Below, piece by piece: positions 28,250 through 38,066 of a stretch of 64,000 bases of DNA. Both the position numbers and the translations under genes were made by a program. The stretch spans positions 1 to 64,000 of the forward strand of contig NZ_NPFY01000026.1 of NCBI RefSeq assembly GCF_002259415.1, in the 5' to 3' direction. Within the stretch, counting starts at the first letter, position 1; every line of letters begins with the position of its first letter. Under the pieces are notes generated by a model. That model saw only the letters and a list, made by a program, of their open reading frames with translations. It had not been told where the DNA came from and searched no databases. This DNA comes from Rhodococcus sp. 14-2470-1b (GTDB lineage Bacteria; Actinomycetota; Actinomycetes; Mycobacteriales; Mycobacteriaceae).

Positions 28250-31200
28250 TTGACGATCAACGAGAGCACACCATCACACGGACAGGGCAAGGGCAGATCT
28301 CCCCAGAGCGGTGGCGGTTCTCGTACCCTCGCAGACCGTTTTGCGGCCGGTGAGCCCTACGCTCTGGCGTTCGGCGGCCAGGGATCGCCATGGCTCAGTT
28401 CCCTCGAGGAACTCGCTCGCGACTCGGCGCTCGAGCCCGAGCTGACCGACTTGGTCAACGAAGCAGCGGCCATCCTGGCGCCGGTCGCCGACGACTTGCT
28501 CGTCGTGCGTTCCGTAGGGTTCGACCCGATCGGCTGGATGCTCGAGCAGGATCTCGCCGACGACCCCTCGAGCGCAGGCTCCTTCGGTCCCTCCGAGGCC
28601 GCTCTCACGTCCGCTGCAGTGTCTCTGCCCGGTGTCTTTCTCACGCAGGTCGCGGCACTCCGCGCGCTGAAGCTGCAGGGACTGGACCCGGAGGACGCCG
28701 CACCGGTGGCCGTCGTCGGTCACTCACAGGGCCTCATCGCCGCGGAGTCGGTCAAGTCCGCAGGCCGCGAGGATGCACGCCTTCTGGCCGTCGCGCAGCT
28801 CATCGGCGCCGCAGCAGGCCTCGTCGGCCGTCGTCGCGGCATCCTCGGCGCTGCCGACCGCGCACCCATGGTGTCCGTGTCCAACGTCGAACCCGAGCGT
28901 CTCCAGGCGATCGTCGACGAACTCGCCGTCGACGGTGCTCCCGAGCGTTCCGCAGTGCTGGCCATCCGCAACGGCCGCCGACGCGTCGTCCTGGCAGGTC
29001 CTCCCGCGCAGCTCGCGCGCGTTCAGGAACGCGCCGAGCAGATCGCCGCGCAGGAAGAGCGGGAGCGCGACGCGAAGAAGCGCGGCGGCGCTGTGTTCTC
29101 GCCGGTCTTCGAACTCCTGTCGGTCGAGGTCGGGTTCCATCACCCCGCACTGGCCGATGCAGTCGATCTCGTCGCGTCGTGGGCGGCTCGCGCCGGCCTG
29201 GACGTCGACGTCGCACGCAGTCTGGCCCAGCGGATCCTCGTCGATCCCGTCGACTGGGTCGCGGAAATCGACAGCGTCATCGCCGCCGGTGCCGACTGGA
29301 TCCTCGACCTCGGACCGAGCGACATCCTCACCCGGATGACAGTGCCCGCTCTGCGCGGCCAGGGCGTCGGGATCATCGCCGCCTCCACTCGCGGTGGGCA
29401 TCGCAACCTGCTGACCCCGGGCGCAGCACCCGAGGTGCAGCCGTCGTGGTCCGAGTTCGCGCCGAAGCCGGTCACGTTGCCGAACGGCCGCGTCGTCGTC
29501 GAGACCTCGTTCACCAAGCTCACCGGGCGCTCGCCGATGCTGCTCGCCGGCATGACGCCGACGACGGTCGACCCCGCGATCGTCGCCGCTGCCGCCAACG
29601 CAGGCCACTGGGCCGAGCTCGCCGGCGGCGGTCAGGTCACCGAACAGATCTTCGCCGATCACGTCGACAGGCTCGGTGGGCTGCTCGAACCGGGCCGCGC
29701 CGTGCAGTTCAACTCGATGTTCCTCGATCCGTACCTGTGGAAGCTCCACGTGGGTGGCAAGCGTCTCGTCCCGCGTGCGCGTGCAGCAGGCGCCGCGTTC
29801 GACGGTGTCGTCGTCACCGCAGGTATTCCCGAGCTCGACGAAGCCGTCACGATCATCGAGGACCTGGTCGAGGCCGGCTTCAGTTACGTCGCGTTCAAGC
29901 CGGGAACCGTCGCGCAGATCCGCGCGGTCATCCGCATCGCCAGCGAAGTCCCGACGTTCCCCGTCATCGCCCACATCGAGGGCGGCCGTGCAGGTGGCCA
30001 CCACTCGTGGGAAGACCTCGACGATCTTCTTCTCTCCACCTACGCCGAGCTCCGCGCACGGCCGAACCTCGTCATCTGCGTCGGCGGCGGCATCGGTACG
30101 CCTGAGAAGGCGGCCGAATACCTCACCGGACGTTGGTCGCTCGCAGCGGGTTACCCGAAGATGCCGCTCGACGGCATCCTGGTCGGAACCGCAGCGATGG
30201 CGACACTCGAAGCCACGACGTCGGCCGACGTCAAGCGGCTTCTCGCCGAGACCCCCGGCACTCCCGACTGGGTCGGTGCAGGCACCGCGGGCGGCGGAAT
30301 GGCCTCGGGCCGAAGCCAGCTCGGTGCCGATATTCACGAGATCGACAACGCGGCCTCGCGCTGCGGCCGTCTGCTCGACGACGTAGCCGGAGACTCCGAC
30401 GCCGTTGCGAAGCGTCGCGACGAGATCATCGCCGCCCTCGACGGCACCGCGAAGCCGTACTTCGGTGACGTCGCGGATATGACGTACCTGCAGTGGCTGA
30501 CCCGTTACCTGGACTTGGCCGTCGGCGCGGACGTCCACAAGGAGTTCGATTGCGGCGGTGAGTTCACCGACGCAGTCTCCGAGGCACGTGAATCCGTGTG
30601 GCTCGACGTCACCTGGCGTACTCGCTTCCTCGAGATGTTGCAGCGCGCCGAAGCTCGTCTGCACCCGGTCGATCGCGGCCCCATCCCGACGCTGTTCGCC
30701 GACGTCGACACCCTCGAACGCCCGCGGGCCGCGCTTCGCTCGCTCGTCGCGCAGTTCCCCGACGCGTCCGAGGTGGTACTGCATCCCGCCGACATCACGT
30801 TCTTCACCGCGCTGTGCCGGATGCCCGGCAAGCCGGTCAACTTCGTTCCCGTCGTCGACGGTGACGTTCGACGCTGGTGGCGCAGCGACTCTCTGTGGCA
30901 GGCACACGATGCTCGGTACTCCGCCGACCAGGTCTGCATCATTCCCGGCACGGTCGCCGTTGCCGGCATCACCCGCGTCGACGAGCCTGTCGGAGAACTT
31001 CTCGATCGCTTCGAGAAGGCGACCGCCGACGAGCTCCTCGCCGACGGCATCGCTGCCGAATCAGTGTCGAGCCGTCGTAACTCCGACGTCGCCCCAGGCC
31101 TCCTCGGAATCGTTCTCGCAGCGCCGGACGTCAACTGGGCGTCGCGGACCACGCAGAACCCCGTCGCACGTCTCGGTGACGTCACAGAATGGGTCGTCGA

Positions 31201-34200
31201 CTCCGAGTCTGTCGCAACCCATCCACAGACCGGATCGACTCTTACAGTGCAGGACTCGGAGCACGTCGAGCTGACGGTTCCTCTCGCGCCCGGTAAAGAG
31301 GTTCGGATCCGCCTGACGGTTCCCGCATCGACGATCGACGGAGGCGCACCCGTCGTCACCGCCGAGGACGCGCAGAAGGCCATGTCCGCGCTCCTCGGAG
31401 TGGCGGCAGGCCAGGAACTCCCGAAGGTCAAGGGCGGTGCCGCTCGCATCAGCCTCGCCTGGATTCCGGACATGGTCGCCGATCACGCAGGCGTCACCGG
31501 TTCCGGTCTGCCCGAGTCGCTGACCGTCAGCGGAAAGGCTGTGCCCGACGTGCTCGTCGGCGCATGCTGGCCTGCCGTATTCGCCGTTCTCGGTGCCACG
31601 CGCACCGCGTCTGGAACAGACGTGATCGAGGGAATGCTCGACCTGGTCCACCTCGACCACTCGGTCAATCTCGTCGGAACGCTCCCCACCGACCCGTCGA
31701 TCCTCGTCGTCAAGGCCGAAGCCGGAGAGGTGCTCGACACCGACCTCGGCCGAGTCGTCGAGGTCACCGTCGAGATCGGCGCTGCGCTCGGCGAAGGTAC
31801 CGAAGCACCGGCCGTCGCGACTCTGGTGGAGCGCTTCGCGATTCGCGGACGCACCGGCAAGGGCGAGCTGTCCGACCCGGCTCGTGCCGGCGGTTCGGTC
31901 TCGGCCGACGCCAAGGACACTCCGCGTCGCCGTCGTCGTCAGGCCACGATCGTCGCACCACGCAACATGGCTGCGTTCGCTCAGGTTTCGGGCGATCACA
32001 ATCCGATTCACACCTCCGATCCGGCGGCACTTCTCGCCGGCCTCGGCAGCCCGATCGTGCACGGCATGTGGCTCTCCGCTGCCGCCCAGCAAGCTGTCAC
32101 CGCGATCGACTACGCAGACACCAAGACCCCGCCGCGTCGCTTGACCGCATGGACTGCACGGTTCCTCGGAATGGTGCGCCCCGGCGCCGAAATCGACGTG
32201 CGGGTCGACCGCACCGGATTCGATCAGGGCGCCGAGCTCATCGAGGTCGGCTGCCGCGTCGACGGCGAGCTCGTCATGGTCGCGACCGCTCGTACGGCAG
32301 CACCGAAGACGGTCTACGCGTTCCCCGGCCAGGGCATCCAGCGTCAGGGCATGGGTCTCGACGCTCGCGCTCGGTCCAAGGCCGCACGTGAGGTCTGGGA
32401 GCGTGCCGACAAGCACACCCGTCAGGCACTCGGATTCTCGATTCTCGCTGTGGTGCGGGACAACCCGACGTCTCTCAAGGCCCGCGGCGTCACGCACAAG
32501 CACCCCGACGGTGTCCTGCACCTGACGCAGTTCACCCAGGTCGCCATGGCGGTCCTCGGTGTTGCACAGGTTGCCGAACTTCGTGAAGCCGGTGTGTTCG
32601 TGGAGAACTCGATCCTCGCCGGGCACTCGGTCGGTGAGTACAACGCTCTCGCCGCCGTCGCCGGCGTTCTCCCGCTCGAAGCCGTCCTCGAGGTCGTCTT
32701 CCAGCGTGGCTCCGCCATGCATGCACTCGTTCCTCGCGATGCGGCGGGACGAAGCAACTACCGCATGGCCGCCATCCGTCCGTCGCAGATCGGTCTGGCC
32801 GACGACGACGTTCAGGCGTTCGTGGCCGGTGTGGCCGAGGAGACAGGCGAATTCCTCCAGATCGTCAACCTCAACCTGCGCGGCTCGCAGTACGCGATCG
32901 CCGGCACGGTCGACGGATTGAACGCGCTGGAGAAGAAGATCGCCGTGCGCCGTGAGGAATTCGGTGGCAAGGCCGCCTACATCATGGTTCCCGGCATCGA
33001 CGTGCCGTTCCACTCGACGGTGCTGCGCGGGGGAGTCGACGACTTCCGTAATCGCTTGCAGGCGTTGCTGCCCGAGGATCTCGACCCGGAGATCCTGATC
33101 GGCCGCTACGTGCCGAACCTGGTGCCGAGGCCGTTCAGCCTCGAACGCTCGTTCATCCAGGAGATCGCAGACCTCGTACCGTCCGAGCCGTTGAACGACG
33201 TCCTCGCGGACTTCGATTCCTGGGCCGAGCGTTCGCACGATCTGTGCCGCGTGGTGCTCACCGAGCTGCTCGCGTGGCAGTTCGCCAGCCCCGTTCGCTG
33301 GATCGAGACGCAGGACCTGCTGTTCGCCGACGAGGCCGACGGCGGACTGGGCGTCGAGCGTTTCGTCGAGATCGGGCTGAGCGCAACACCGACCGTCGCC
33401 AACCTCGCGTCGCAGACGCTGAAGTTGCCGGGCCGCTTCGGATTCCCCGTCGAGGTCCTCAATGTCGAGCGCGAAGCTGCAATCGTCTACGGCACGGACA
33501 CCGACCCCGCTCCGGTGGAGGAAGAGGAGGCACCTGCCGAGACGGCAGCGCCTGCTGCTCCGACTGCGGCAGCCGCAGCTCCGGCCGCCGCACCCGCTGC
33601 GGCGCCGTCCGGTGGCCCGCGGCCCGACGACATCGGTTTCAGTGCAGCGGATGCCACCAAGATTCTCATCGGTCTGTGGACCAAGCTGCAGCTCGATCAG
33701 ATCGGCCCCGCCGACACCATCGAGGCACTGTGCGACGGCGTCTCCTCGCGTCGTAACCAGCTGCTCGTCGACCTCGGTTCGGAGCTGTCGCTCGGTGCCA
33801 TCGACGGTGCCGCCGATGCCGACATGGGTGCGCTCTCCGGCACGGTCAACAAGCTGGCCCGTACCTACAAGCCGTTCGGCCCCGTGCTGAGCGACTCGAT
33901 CAACGACCACCTGCGCAAGGTCTTCGGTCCCTCGGGACGACGCCCCGCGTCCATCGCGGACCGCGTCAAGAAGACCTGGGAACTGGGCGACGGCTGGGCC
34001 AACCACGTCACCGCCGAGGTCGCCCTCGGCACCCGTGACGGCGCTTCGGTTCGCGGCGGAGCGCTCGGCGGACTTGCTGACGGACCTCTCGCCGACGGCG
34101 GTGCCGTCGACGCGGTCATCGACGCCGCAGTCGCTTCGGTGGCGGCACGTCGCGGAGTCGCGGTGTCACTGCCTGCCGCTGGCGGCGGAGGCGGCGGAAC

Positions 34201-37200
34201 CGTCGACGCAGCAGCACTGGGCGAGTTCACCGAGCACATCACCGGACGCGACGGTGTGCTTGCCTCGGCAGCCCGCCTCGTACTAGAACAGCTCGGTCTC
34301 ACCGATGCACCGAACGCGCTCGCGGAGGAGAACCCGGACGCCGCTCTGGTGGATCTGGTTGCCGCAGAGCTCGGTTCGGACTGGCCTCGACTCGTCGCAC
34401 CGGCGTTCGACGCTCGCCGAGCGGTGCTGATTGACGACCGTTGGGCAACCGCCCGTGAGGACCTGGCCCGTCTGTGGCTCGGTACTGCAGGTGAGCTTGC
34501 CGTGGAGTCCTTTGCCGGCGCAGGAAAAGCTGTTGCTGCACAGGCACAGTGGTGGAAGGCCAAGGCGGAGAACGAAGCGAAGGCTGTTCTCGCCGAGACC
34601 TACGGCCGCATCGCGACGATCGCGCTCGACTCCGAGGAGAAGGGCGTCTGGTCCGACGAGGTCGCAGTGATCACCGGAGGCAGCAAGGGATCCATCGCGG
34701 CATCCGTCGCAGCCAAGCTGCTCGGCGGGGGAGCGACGGTCTTCGTCACCACCTCACGTCTGGACGACGAGCGCCTCGGCTTCTACCGCGCCCTCTACCG
34801 CGACAACGCTCGCGCCGGAGCGACGCTGTGGGTCGTGCCCGCGAACATCGCGTCGTACACCGACGTCGACGCGCTCATCGAGTGGATCGGCAGCGATCAG
34901 GTCGACAACGCCGGTGGAGCGAAGACCCTGGTCAAGGCAGGCATCACACCGACGCTGCTGTTCCCGTTCGCCGCACCTCGCGTCGTCGGGGAACTCACCG
35001 ACGCCGGCGGCCGCGCCGAGATGGAGATGCGTGTGCTCCTGTGGTCGGTCGAACGTCTCATCGGTGGACTGTCGAAGATCGGCTACGACAGCGACATCGA
35101 CACTCACCTGCACGTCGTGCTGCCCGGTTCCCCGAACCGCGGAATGTTCGGTGGCGACGGCGCGTACGGCGAGTCGAAGGCCGCGCTCGACGCCATCGCG
35201 GCGAAGTGGGGATCGGAGAAGAACTGGGCCGAGCGCGTGTCCATCGCCCACGCTCATATCGGGTGGGTTCGTGGAACCGGCCTCATGGGCGGAAACGATC
35301 CGATCGTCGAAGCCGTCGAGGCCGAAGGCGTCCGTACCTGGTCGACCGACGAGATGGCCACCGAGCTGCTGAAGCTCAGCGAGCCGTCGGCACGTCGTCG
35401 GGCCGCGGAGGCTCCGCTGCTCGCGGACCTCACCGGTGGGTTGGCCAACACCAAGCTCAACCTCGTCGAGCTCGCTCGTGAGGCGGCAGCCGCTGCGTCG
35501 GACAAGGTCACGGAGGAAGCCGACAGCTCGGTCATCGCCGCACTGCCCGCACCGCCGCGTCTCTCCGCGACGACTGCTCCGGCATGGCCCGCGCTCGACG
35601 TCGACCCGAAGGACCTGGTCGTCATCGTCGGCGCCGGTGAGCTCGGACCGTACGGCTCGGCCCGCACCCGCTTCGAGATGGAGGTCGACGAGCAGCTTTC
35701 CGCGGCAGGCGTTCTCGAACTCGCGTGGAACACCGGCCTCATCGCGTGGGAGAACGATCCCAAGCCCGGCTGGTACGACATCGAGTCCGGAGATTTCGTC
35801 CCCGAGGAGGACATCGCCGACAAGTACCACGACATCGTCGTCGAGAAGTGCGGTATCCGTACCTACGGTGACGACGGCGCGATGGTCGGTAACACCGCAC
35901 CGCTGATGACGTCGATCTTCCTCGACAACGACCTCACGTTCGTCGTGGGAACCGAGCTCGACGCACGGTCGTTCGCCGCTGCCGATCCGGAGCACACGCT
36001 GATCACGCCCGTCGCCGACTCGAGCGACTGGCAGGTGACGCGCAAGGCCGGCACCGAGATTCGCGTTCCGCGGAAGATGAAGCTCACCCGCACCGTGGGT
36101 GGACAGATTCCGACCGGATTCGATCCCACCAAGTGGGGAATCTCGGCCGACATGGCCAGCTCGATCGATCGAGTTGCCCTGTGGAACATCGTCTGCACGG
36201 TCGACGCGTTCATCTCCTCGGGCTTCAACCCGTCGGAACTGATGCGGTGGACCCACCCGACGCTGGTCGCCAACACTCAGGGCACCGGTATGGGCGGCAT
36301 GGAGTCGATGCGCTCGCTGTACATCGACACGCTGCTCGGCGACGCTCGTGCGAACGACATCTTGCAGGAAGCACTGCCGAACGTCGTTGCGGCGCACGTG
36401 GTTCAGTCGTACGTCGGTAGCTACGGTGCGATGGTTCACCCCGTCGCAGCCTGCGCCACCGCGGCGGTCTCCGTCGAGGAAGGCGTCGACAAGATCAAGC
36501 TGGGCAAGGCGCAGCTCGTCGTGGCCGGCGGCTTCGACGACCTGAGCACCGAAGGCATCATCGGCTTCGGCGACATGTCGGCCACCGCGGACTCGGCAGC
36601 GATGTCGGCCAAGGGAATCAGCGATCGACGGTTCTCGCGGGCCAACGACCGCAGGCGCGGCGGATTCGTCGAGTCGCAGGGCGGCGGAACCATCCTGCTG
36701 GCTCGCGGTGACCTGGCGCTCGAGATGGGCTTGCCCGTTCTCGGTGTGGTCGCGTACGCACAGTCGTTCGGCGACGGTGTGCACACCTCCATCCCGGCTC
36801 CGGGGCTCGGTGCGCTCAGTGCCGGTCGCGGCGGCAAGGATTCGACGTTCGCGTTGTCTCTGAACGCACTCGGTGTCACTGCCGACGAGGTCGCCGTGAT
36901 CTCCAAGCACGACACCTCGACGGCGGCCAACGACCCGAACGAGGCGGAGCTGCACACCCGCCTCGCCAAGGCCATCGGCCGCAGCGACGGAGCGCCGCTG
37001 TTCGTCGTCTCGCAGAAGAGCCTCACCGGACACTCGAAGGGTGGAGCCGCAGCGTTCCAGCTGATCGGTCTGTGCCAGGTCCTGGCGAACGGTGTCATCC
37101 CGCCGAACCGCAGCCTCGACTGCGTCGACGACAAGATGACGAAGTTCGAACACCTCGTCTGGGCACGTGAACCGCTTCGCTTCGGTGACTCGGTGCCGCT

Positions 37201-37534
37201 GAAGGCCGGACTGCTGACCTCGCTCGGCTTCGGACACGTGTCCGGGCTGATCGCAGTGGTTCACCCGCAGGCGTTCATCGAGGCCGTTCCGGCGGAGCGC
37301 CGCGACGAGTACGTCGCTCGATCCAACGAGCGTCGTATCGCCGGTCAGCGCAGGCTCATCTCCGCGATGGTCGGAGGCGACGCCCTGTACGAGCGTCCCG
37401 ACGACCGCAGACTCGGGCACGACGGAACACCGTCGGCCCAGTCCCGCGAGCTCGAAGCCGACGTCCTGCTCACCGACGACGCACGTCTCGGCGACGACGA
37501 CGTCTACCGCTCGGGTCTGCCGGGGTGCAAGTAG
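28250..37534 (+). CDS. fas: type I fatty acid synthase (FAS-I)
   Basis: A 3094-residue multienzyme that makes C16-C26 acyl-CoAs from acetyl- and malonyl-CoA. Domain order by motif: acyltransferase (GHSQG, Ser159), enoyl reductase (NAGHWAELAGGGQVTEQ, about 450), dehydratase (SGDHNPIH, Asp1249/His1250), malonyl/palmitoyl transferase (GHSVGEY, Ser1460), an Ala/Pro linker (about 1757-1790), ACP (DGVSSRRNQ, phosphopantetheine Ser about 1832), ketoreductase (TGGSKGS, 2142-2148) and ketosynthase (Cys2735, His2887, His2928). All active sites are intact. There is no transferase domain for phosphopantetheine; AcpS follows 2 bp later. The TTG start at 28250 (AGAGGA upstream) gives MTINES, like MTIHEH of M. 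tuberculosis Fas. Confidence 0.97.
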   Translation: MTINESTPSHGQGKGRSPQSGGGSRTLADRFAAGEPYALAFGGQGSPWLSSLEELARDSALEPELTDLVNEAAAILAPVADDLLVVRSVGFDPIGWMLEQDLADDPSSAGSFGPSEAALTSAAVSLPGVFLTQVAALRALKLQGLDPEDAAPVAVVGHSQGLIAAESVKSAGREDARLLAVAQLIGAAAGLVGRRRGILGAADRAPMVSVSNVEPERLQAIVDELAVDGAPERSAVLAIRNGRRRVVLAGPPAQLARVQERAEQIAAQEERERDAKKRGGAVFSPVFELLSVEVGFHHPALADAVDLVASWAARAGLDVDVARSLAQRILVDPVDWVAEIDSVIAAGADWILDLGPSDILTRMTVPALRGQGVGIIAASTRGGHRNLLTPGAAPEVQPSWSEFAPKPVTLPNGRVVVETSFTKLTGRSPMLLAGMTPTTVDPAIVAAAANAGHWAELAGGGQVTEQIFADHVDRLGGLLEPGRAVQFNSMFLDPYLWKLHVGGKRLVPRARAAGAAFDGVVVTAGIPELDEAVTIIEDLVEAGFSYVAFKPGTVAQIRAVIRIASEVPTFPVIAHIEGGRAGGHHSWEDLDDLLLSTYAELRARPNLVICVGGGIGTPEKAAEYLTGRWSLAAGYPKMPLDGILVGTAAMATLEATTSADVKRLLAETPGTPDWVGAGTAGGGMASGRSQLGADIHEIDNAASRCGRLLDDVAGDSDAVAKRRDEIIAALDGTAKPYFGDVADMTYLQWLTRYLDLAVGADVHKEFDCGGEFTDAVSEARESVWLDVTWRTRFLEMLQRAEARLHPVDRGPIPTLFADVDTLERPRAALRSLVAQFPDASEVVLHPADITFFTALCRMPGKPVNFVPVVDGDVRRWWRSDSLWQAHDARYSADQVCIIPGTVAVAGITRVDEPVGELLDRFEKATADELLADGIAAESVSSRRNSDVAPGLLGIVLAAPDVNWASRTTQNPVARLGDVTEWVVDSESVATHPQTGSTLTVQDSEHVELTVPLAPGKEVRIRLTVPASTIDGGAPVVTAEDAQKAMSALLGVAAGQELPKVKGGAARISLAWIPDMVADHAGVTGSGLPESLTVSGKAVPDVLVGACWPAVFAVLGATRTASGTDVIEGMLDLVHLDHSVNLVGTLPTDPSILVVKAEAGEVLDTDLGRVVEVTVEIGAALGEGTEAPAVATLVERFAIRGRTGKGELSDPARAGGSVSADAKDTPRRRRRQATIVAPRNMAAFAQVSGDHNPIHTSDPAALLAGLGSPIVHGMWLSAAAQQAVTAIDYADTKTPPRRLTAWTARFLGMVRPGAEIDVRVDRTGFDQGAELIEVGCRVDGELVMVATARTAAPKTVYAFPGQGIQRQGMGLDARARSKAAREVWERADKHTRQALGFSILAVVRDNPTSLKARGVTHKHPDGVLHLTQFTQVAMAVLGVAQVAELREAGVFVENSILAGHSVGEYNALAAVAGVLPLEAVLEVVFQRGSAMHALVPRDAAGRSNYRMAAIRPSQIGLADDDVQAFVAGVAEETGEFLQIVNLNLRGSQYAIAGTVDGLNALEKKIAVRREEFGGKAAYIMVPGIDVPFHSTVLRGGVDDFRNRLQALLPEDLDPEILIGRYVPNLVPRPFSLERSFIQEIADLVPSEPLNDVLADFDSWAERSHDLCRVVLTELLAWQFASPVRWIETQDLLFADEADGGLGVERFVEIGLSATPTVANLASQTLKLPGRFGFPVEVLNVEREAAIVYGTDTDPAPVEEEEAPAETAAPAAPTAAAAAPAAAPAAAPSGGPRPDDIGFSAADATKILIGLWTKLQLDQIGPADTIEALCDGVSSRRNQLLVDLGSELSLGAIDGAADADMGALSGTVNKLARTYKPFGPVLSDSINDHLRKVFGPSGRRPASIADRVKKTWELGDGWANHVTAEVALGTRDGASVRGGALGGLADGPLADGGAVDAVIDAAVASVAARRGVAVSLPAAGGGGGGTVDAAALGEFTEHITGRDGVLASAARLVLEQLGLTDAPNALAEENPDAALVDLVAAELGSDWPRLVAPAFDARRAVLIDDRWATAREDLARLWLGTAGELAVESFAGAGKAVAAQAQWWKAKAENEAKAVLAETYGRIATIALDSEEKGVWSDEVAVITGGSKGSIAASVAAKLLGGGATVFVTTSRLDDERLGFYRALYRDNARAGATLWVVPANIASYTDVDALIEWIGSDQVDNAGGAKTLVKAGITPTLLFPFAAPRVVGELTDAGGRAEMEMRVLLWSVERLIGGLSKIGYDSDIDTHLHVVLPGSPNRGMFGGDGAYGESKAALDAIAAKWGSEKNWAERVSIAHAHIGWVRGTGLMGGNDPIVEAVEAEGVRTWSTDEMATELLKLSEPSARRRAAEAPLLADLTGGLANTKLNLVELAREAAAAASDKVTEEADSSVIAALPAPPRLSATTAPAWPALDVDPKDLVVIVGAGELGPYGSARTRFEMEVDEQLSAAGVLELAWNTGLIAWENDPKPGWYDIESGDFVPEEDIADKYHDIVVEKCGIRTYGDDGAMVGNTAPLMTSIFLDNDLTFVVGTELDARSFAAADPEHTLITPVADSSDWQVTRKAGTEIRVPRKMKLTRTVGGQIPTGFDPTKWGISADMASSIDRVALWNIVCTVDAFISSGFNPSELMRWTHPTLVANTQGTGMGGMESMRSLYIDTLLGDARANDILQEALPNVVAAHVVQSYVGSYGAMVHPVAACATAAVSVEEGVDKIKLGKAQLVVAGGFDDLSTEGIIGFGDMSATADSAAMSAKGISDRRFSRANDRRRGGFVESQGGGTILLARGDLALEMGLPVLGVVAYAQSFGDGVHTSIPAPGLGALSAGRGGKDSTFALSLNALGVTADEVAVISKHDTSTAANDPNEAELHTRLAKAIGRSDGAPLFVVSQKSLTGHSKGGAAAFQLIGLCQVLANGVIPPNRSLDCVDDKMTKFEHLVWAREPLRFGDSVPLKAGLLTSLGFGHVSGLIAVVHPQAFIEAVPAERRDEYVARSNERRIAGQRRLISAMVGGDALYERPDDRRLGHDGTPSAQSRELEADVLLTDDARLGDDDVYRSGLPGCK

Positions 37535-37536
37535 AA

Positions 37537-37929
37537 ATGGCAATCCTGGGAGTAGGTTTCGACCTGGTGACCGTGTCCGACTTCGCCGAGCAGATGGAGA
37601 AGGCAGGCACGACGATGATCCGCGACAGCTTCACCGCGGGTGAGCGTCGGCACGCGGCGACGAAGAGTTCCGACCCGGCCCGCCACTACGCAGCACGGTG
37701 GGCCGCCAAGGAAGCCGTACTGAAGGCCTGGGCAACCTCGCGCTTCGCTCGGCCCCCGCAGATCGGAGACAACCCGTACCCCTTGATCGAAGTCGTCAAC
37801 GACGCCTGGGGTCGACCTTCGATCAAACTGCACGGCATGGCGCTCGAATTCCTGCCGACAGTGAAGATCCACCTCTCCCTGACCCACGACGGCGACATCG
37901 CCGCTGCCGTGGCAATTCTGGAGGAATGA
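37537..37929 (+). CDS. acpS: holo-[acyl-carrier-protein] synthase
   Basis: A 130-residue 4'-phosphopantetheinyl transferase that activates the ACP domain of FAS-I. GVGFDLVTVSDF (metal-binding Asp9) and ARWAAKEAVLKAW (Glu/Lys motif) are the family signatures. Its length equals M. tuberculosis AcpS. The start is ATG at 37537, two bases after the fas stop, so it is translationally linked to fas. Confidence 0.97.
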   Translation: MAILGVGFDLVTVSDFAEQMEKAGTTMIRDSFTAGERRHAATKSSDPARHYAARWAAKEAVLKAWATSRFARPPQIGDNPYPLIEVVNDAWGRPSIKLHGMALEFLPTVKIHLSLTHDGDIAAAVAILEE

Positions 37930-37946
37930 GTCAGTAGTTCAGCCCG

Positions 37947-37975
37947 ACGCCGGTCCATCTCCGATGGGCCGGCGT
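37947..37975 (+). terminator. fas-acpS terminator hairpin
   Basis: ACGCCGGTCCAT pairs with ATGGGCCGGCGT (one G-U pair) around a 5-nt loop, 17 bp after the acpS stop, and is followed by TTTC. A GC-rich hairpin with a short T stretch suits an intrinsic terminator. Confidence 0.8.
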
Positions 37976-37999
37976 TTCGGCGTCTGGGCCTCCTTCGTG

Positions 38000-38024
38000 G
38001 TGACCGAATGAACCGTTCGGTCAC
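38000..38024. promoter_or_regulatory. inverted repeat GTGACCGAA-n7-TTCGGTCAC
   Basis: Perfect 9-bp arms with a 7-bp spacer lie between the convergent acpS and TetR genes. A related inverted repeat follows 7 bp later (38032-38052). They could be TetR-type operators or a terminator for the minus-strand gene. The convergent position makes an operator role odd. Confidence 0.5.
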
Positions 38025-38031
38025 TCCAAGT

Positions 38032-38052
38032 GACCGAACGTCACGTTCGGTC
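38032..38052. promoter_or_regulatory. inverted repeat GACCGAACG-n3-CGTTCGGTC
   Basis: Perfect 9-bp arms with a 3-bp spacer, sharing the GACCGAA half-site with the repeat at 38000-38024. It ends 14 bp before the stop of the TetR gene, so on the minus strand it could fold as that gene's terminator. Confidence 0.5.
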
Positions 38053-38066
38053 CCGAAAACAGGGGG

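Noticed and set aside
31061..34006. 981-codon open frame on the minus strand inside fas
   Set aside because: It is antisense to the highly conserved FAS-I frame, has no ribosome site, and its composition (Arg, His, Asp-rich) is that of a GC-rich shadow.
34754..37543. 929-codon open frame on the minus strand inside fas
   Set aside because: Same reason: mirror frame of the ketoreductase/ketosynthase part, with no recognisable domain.
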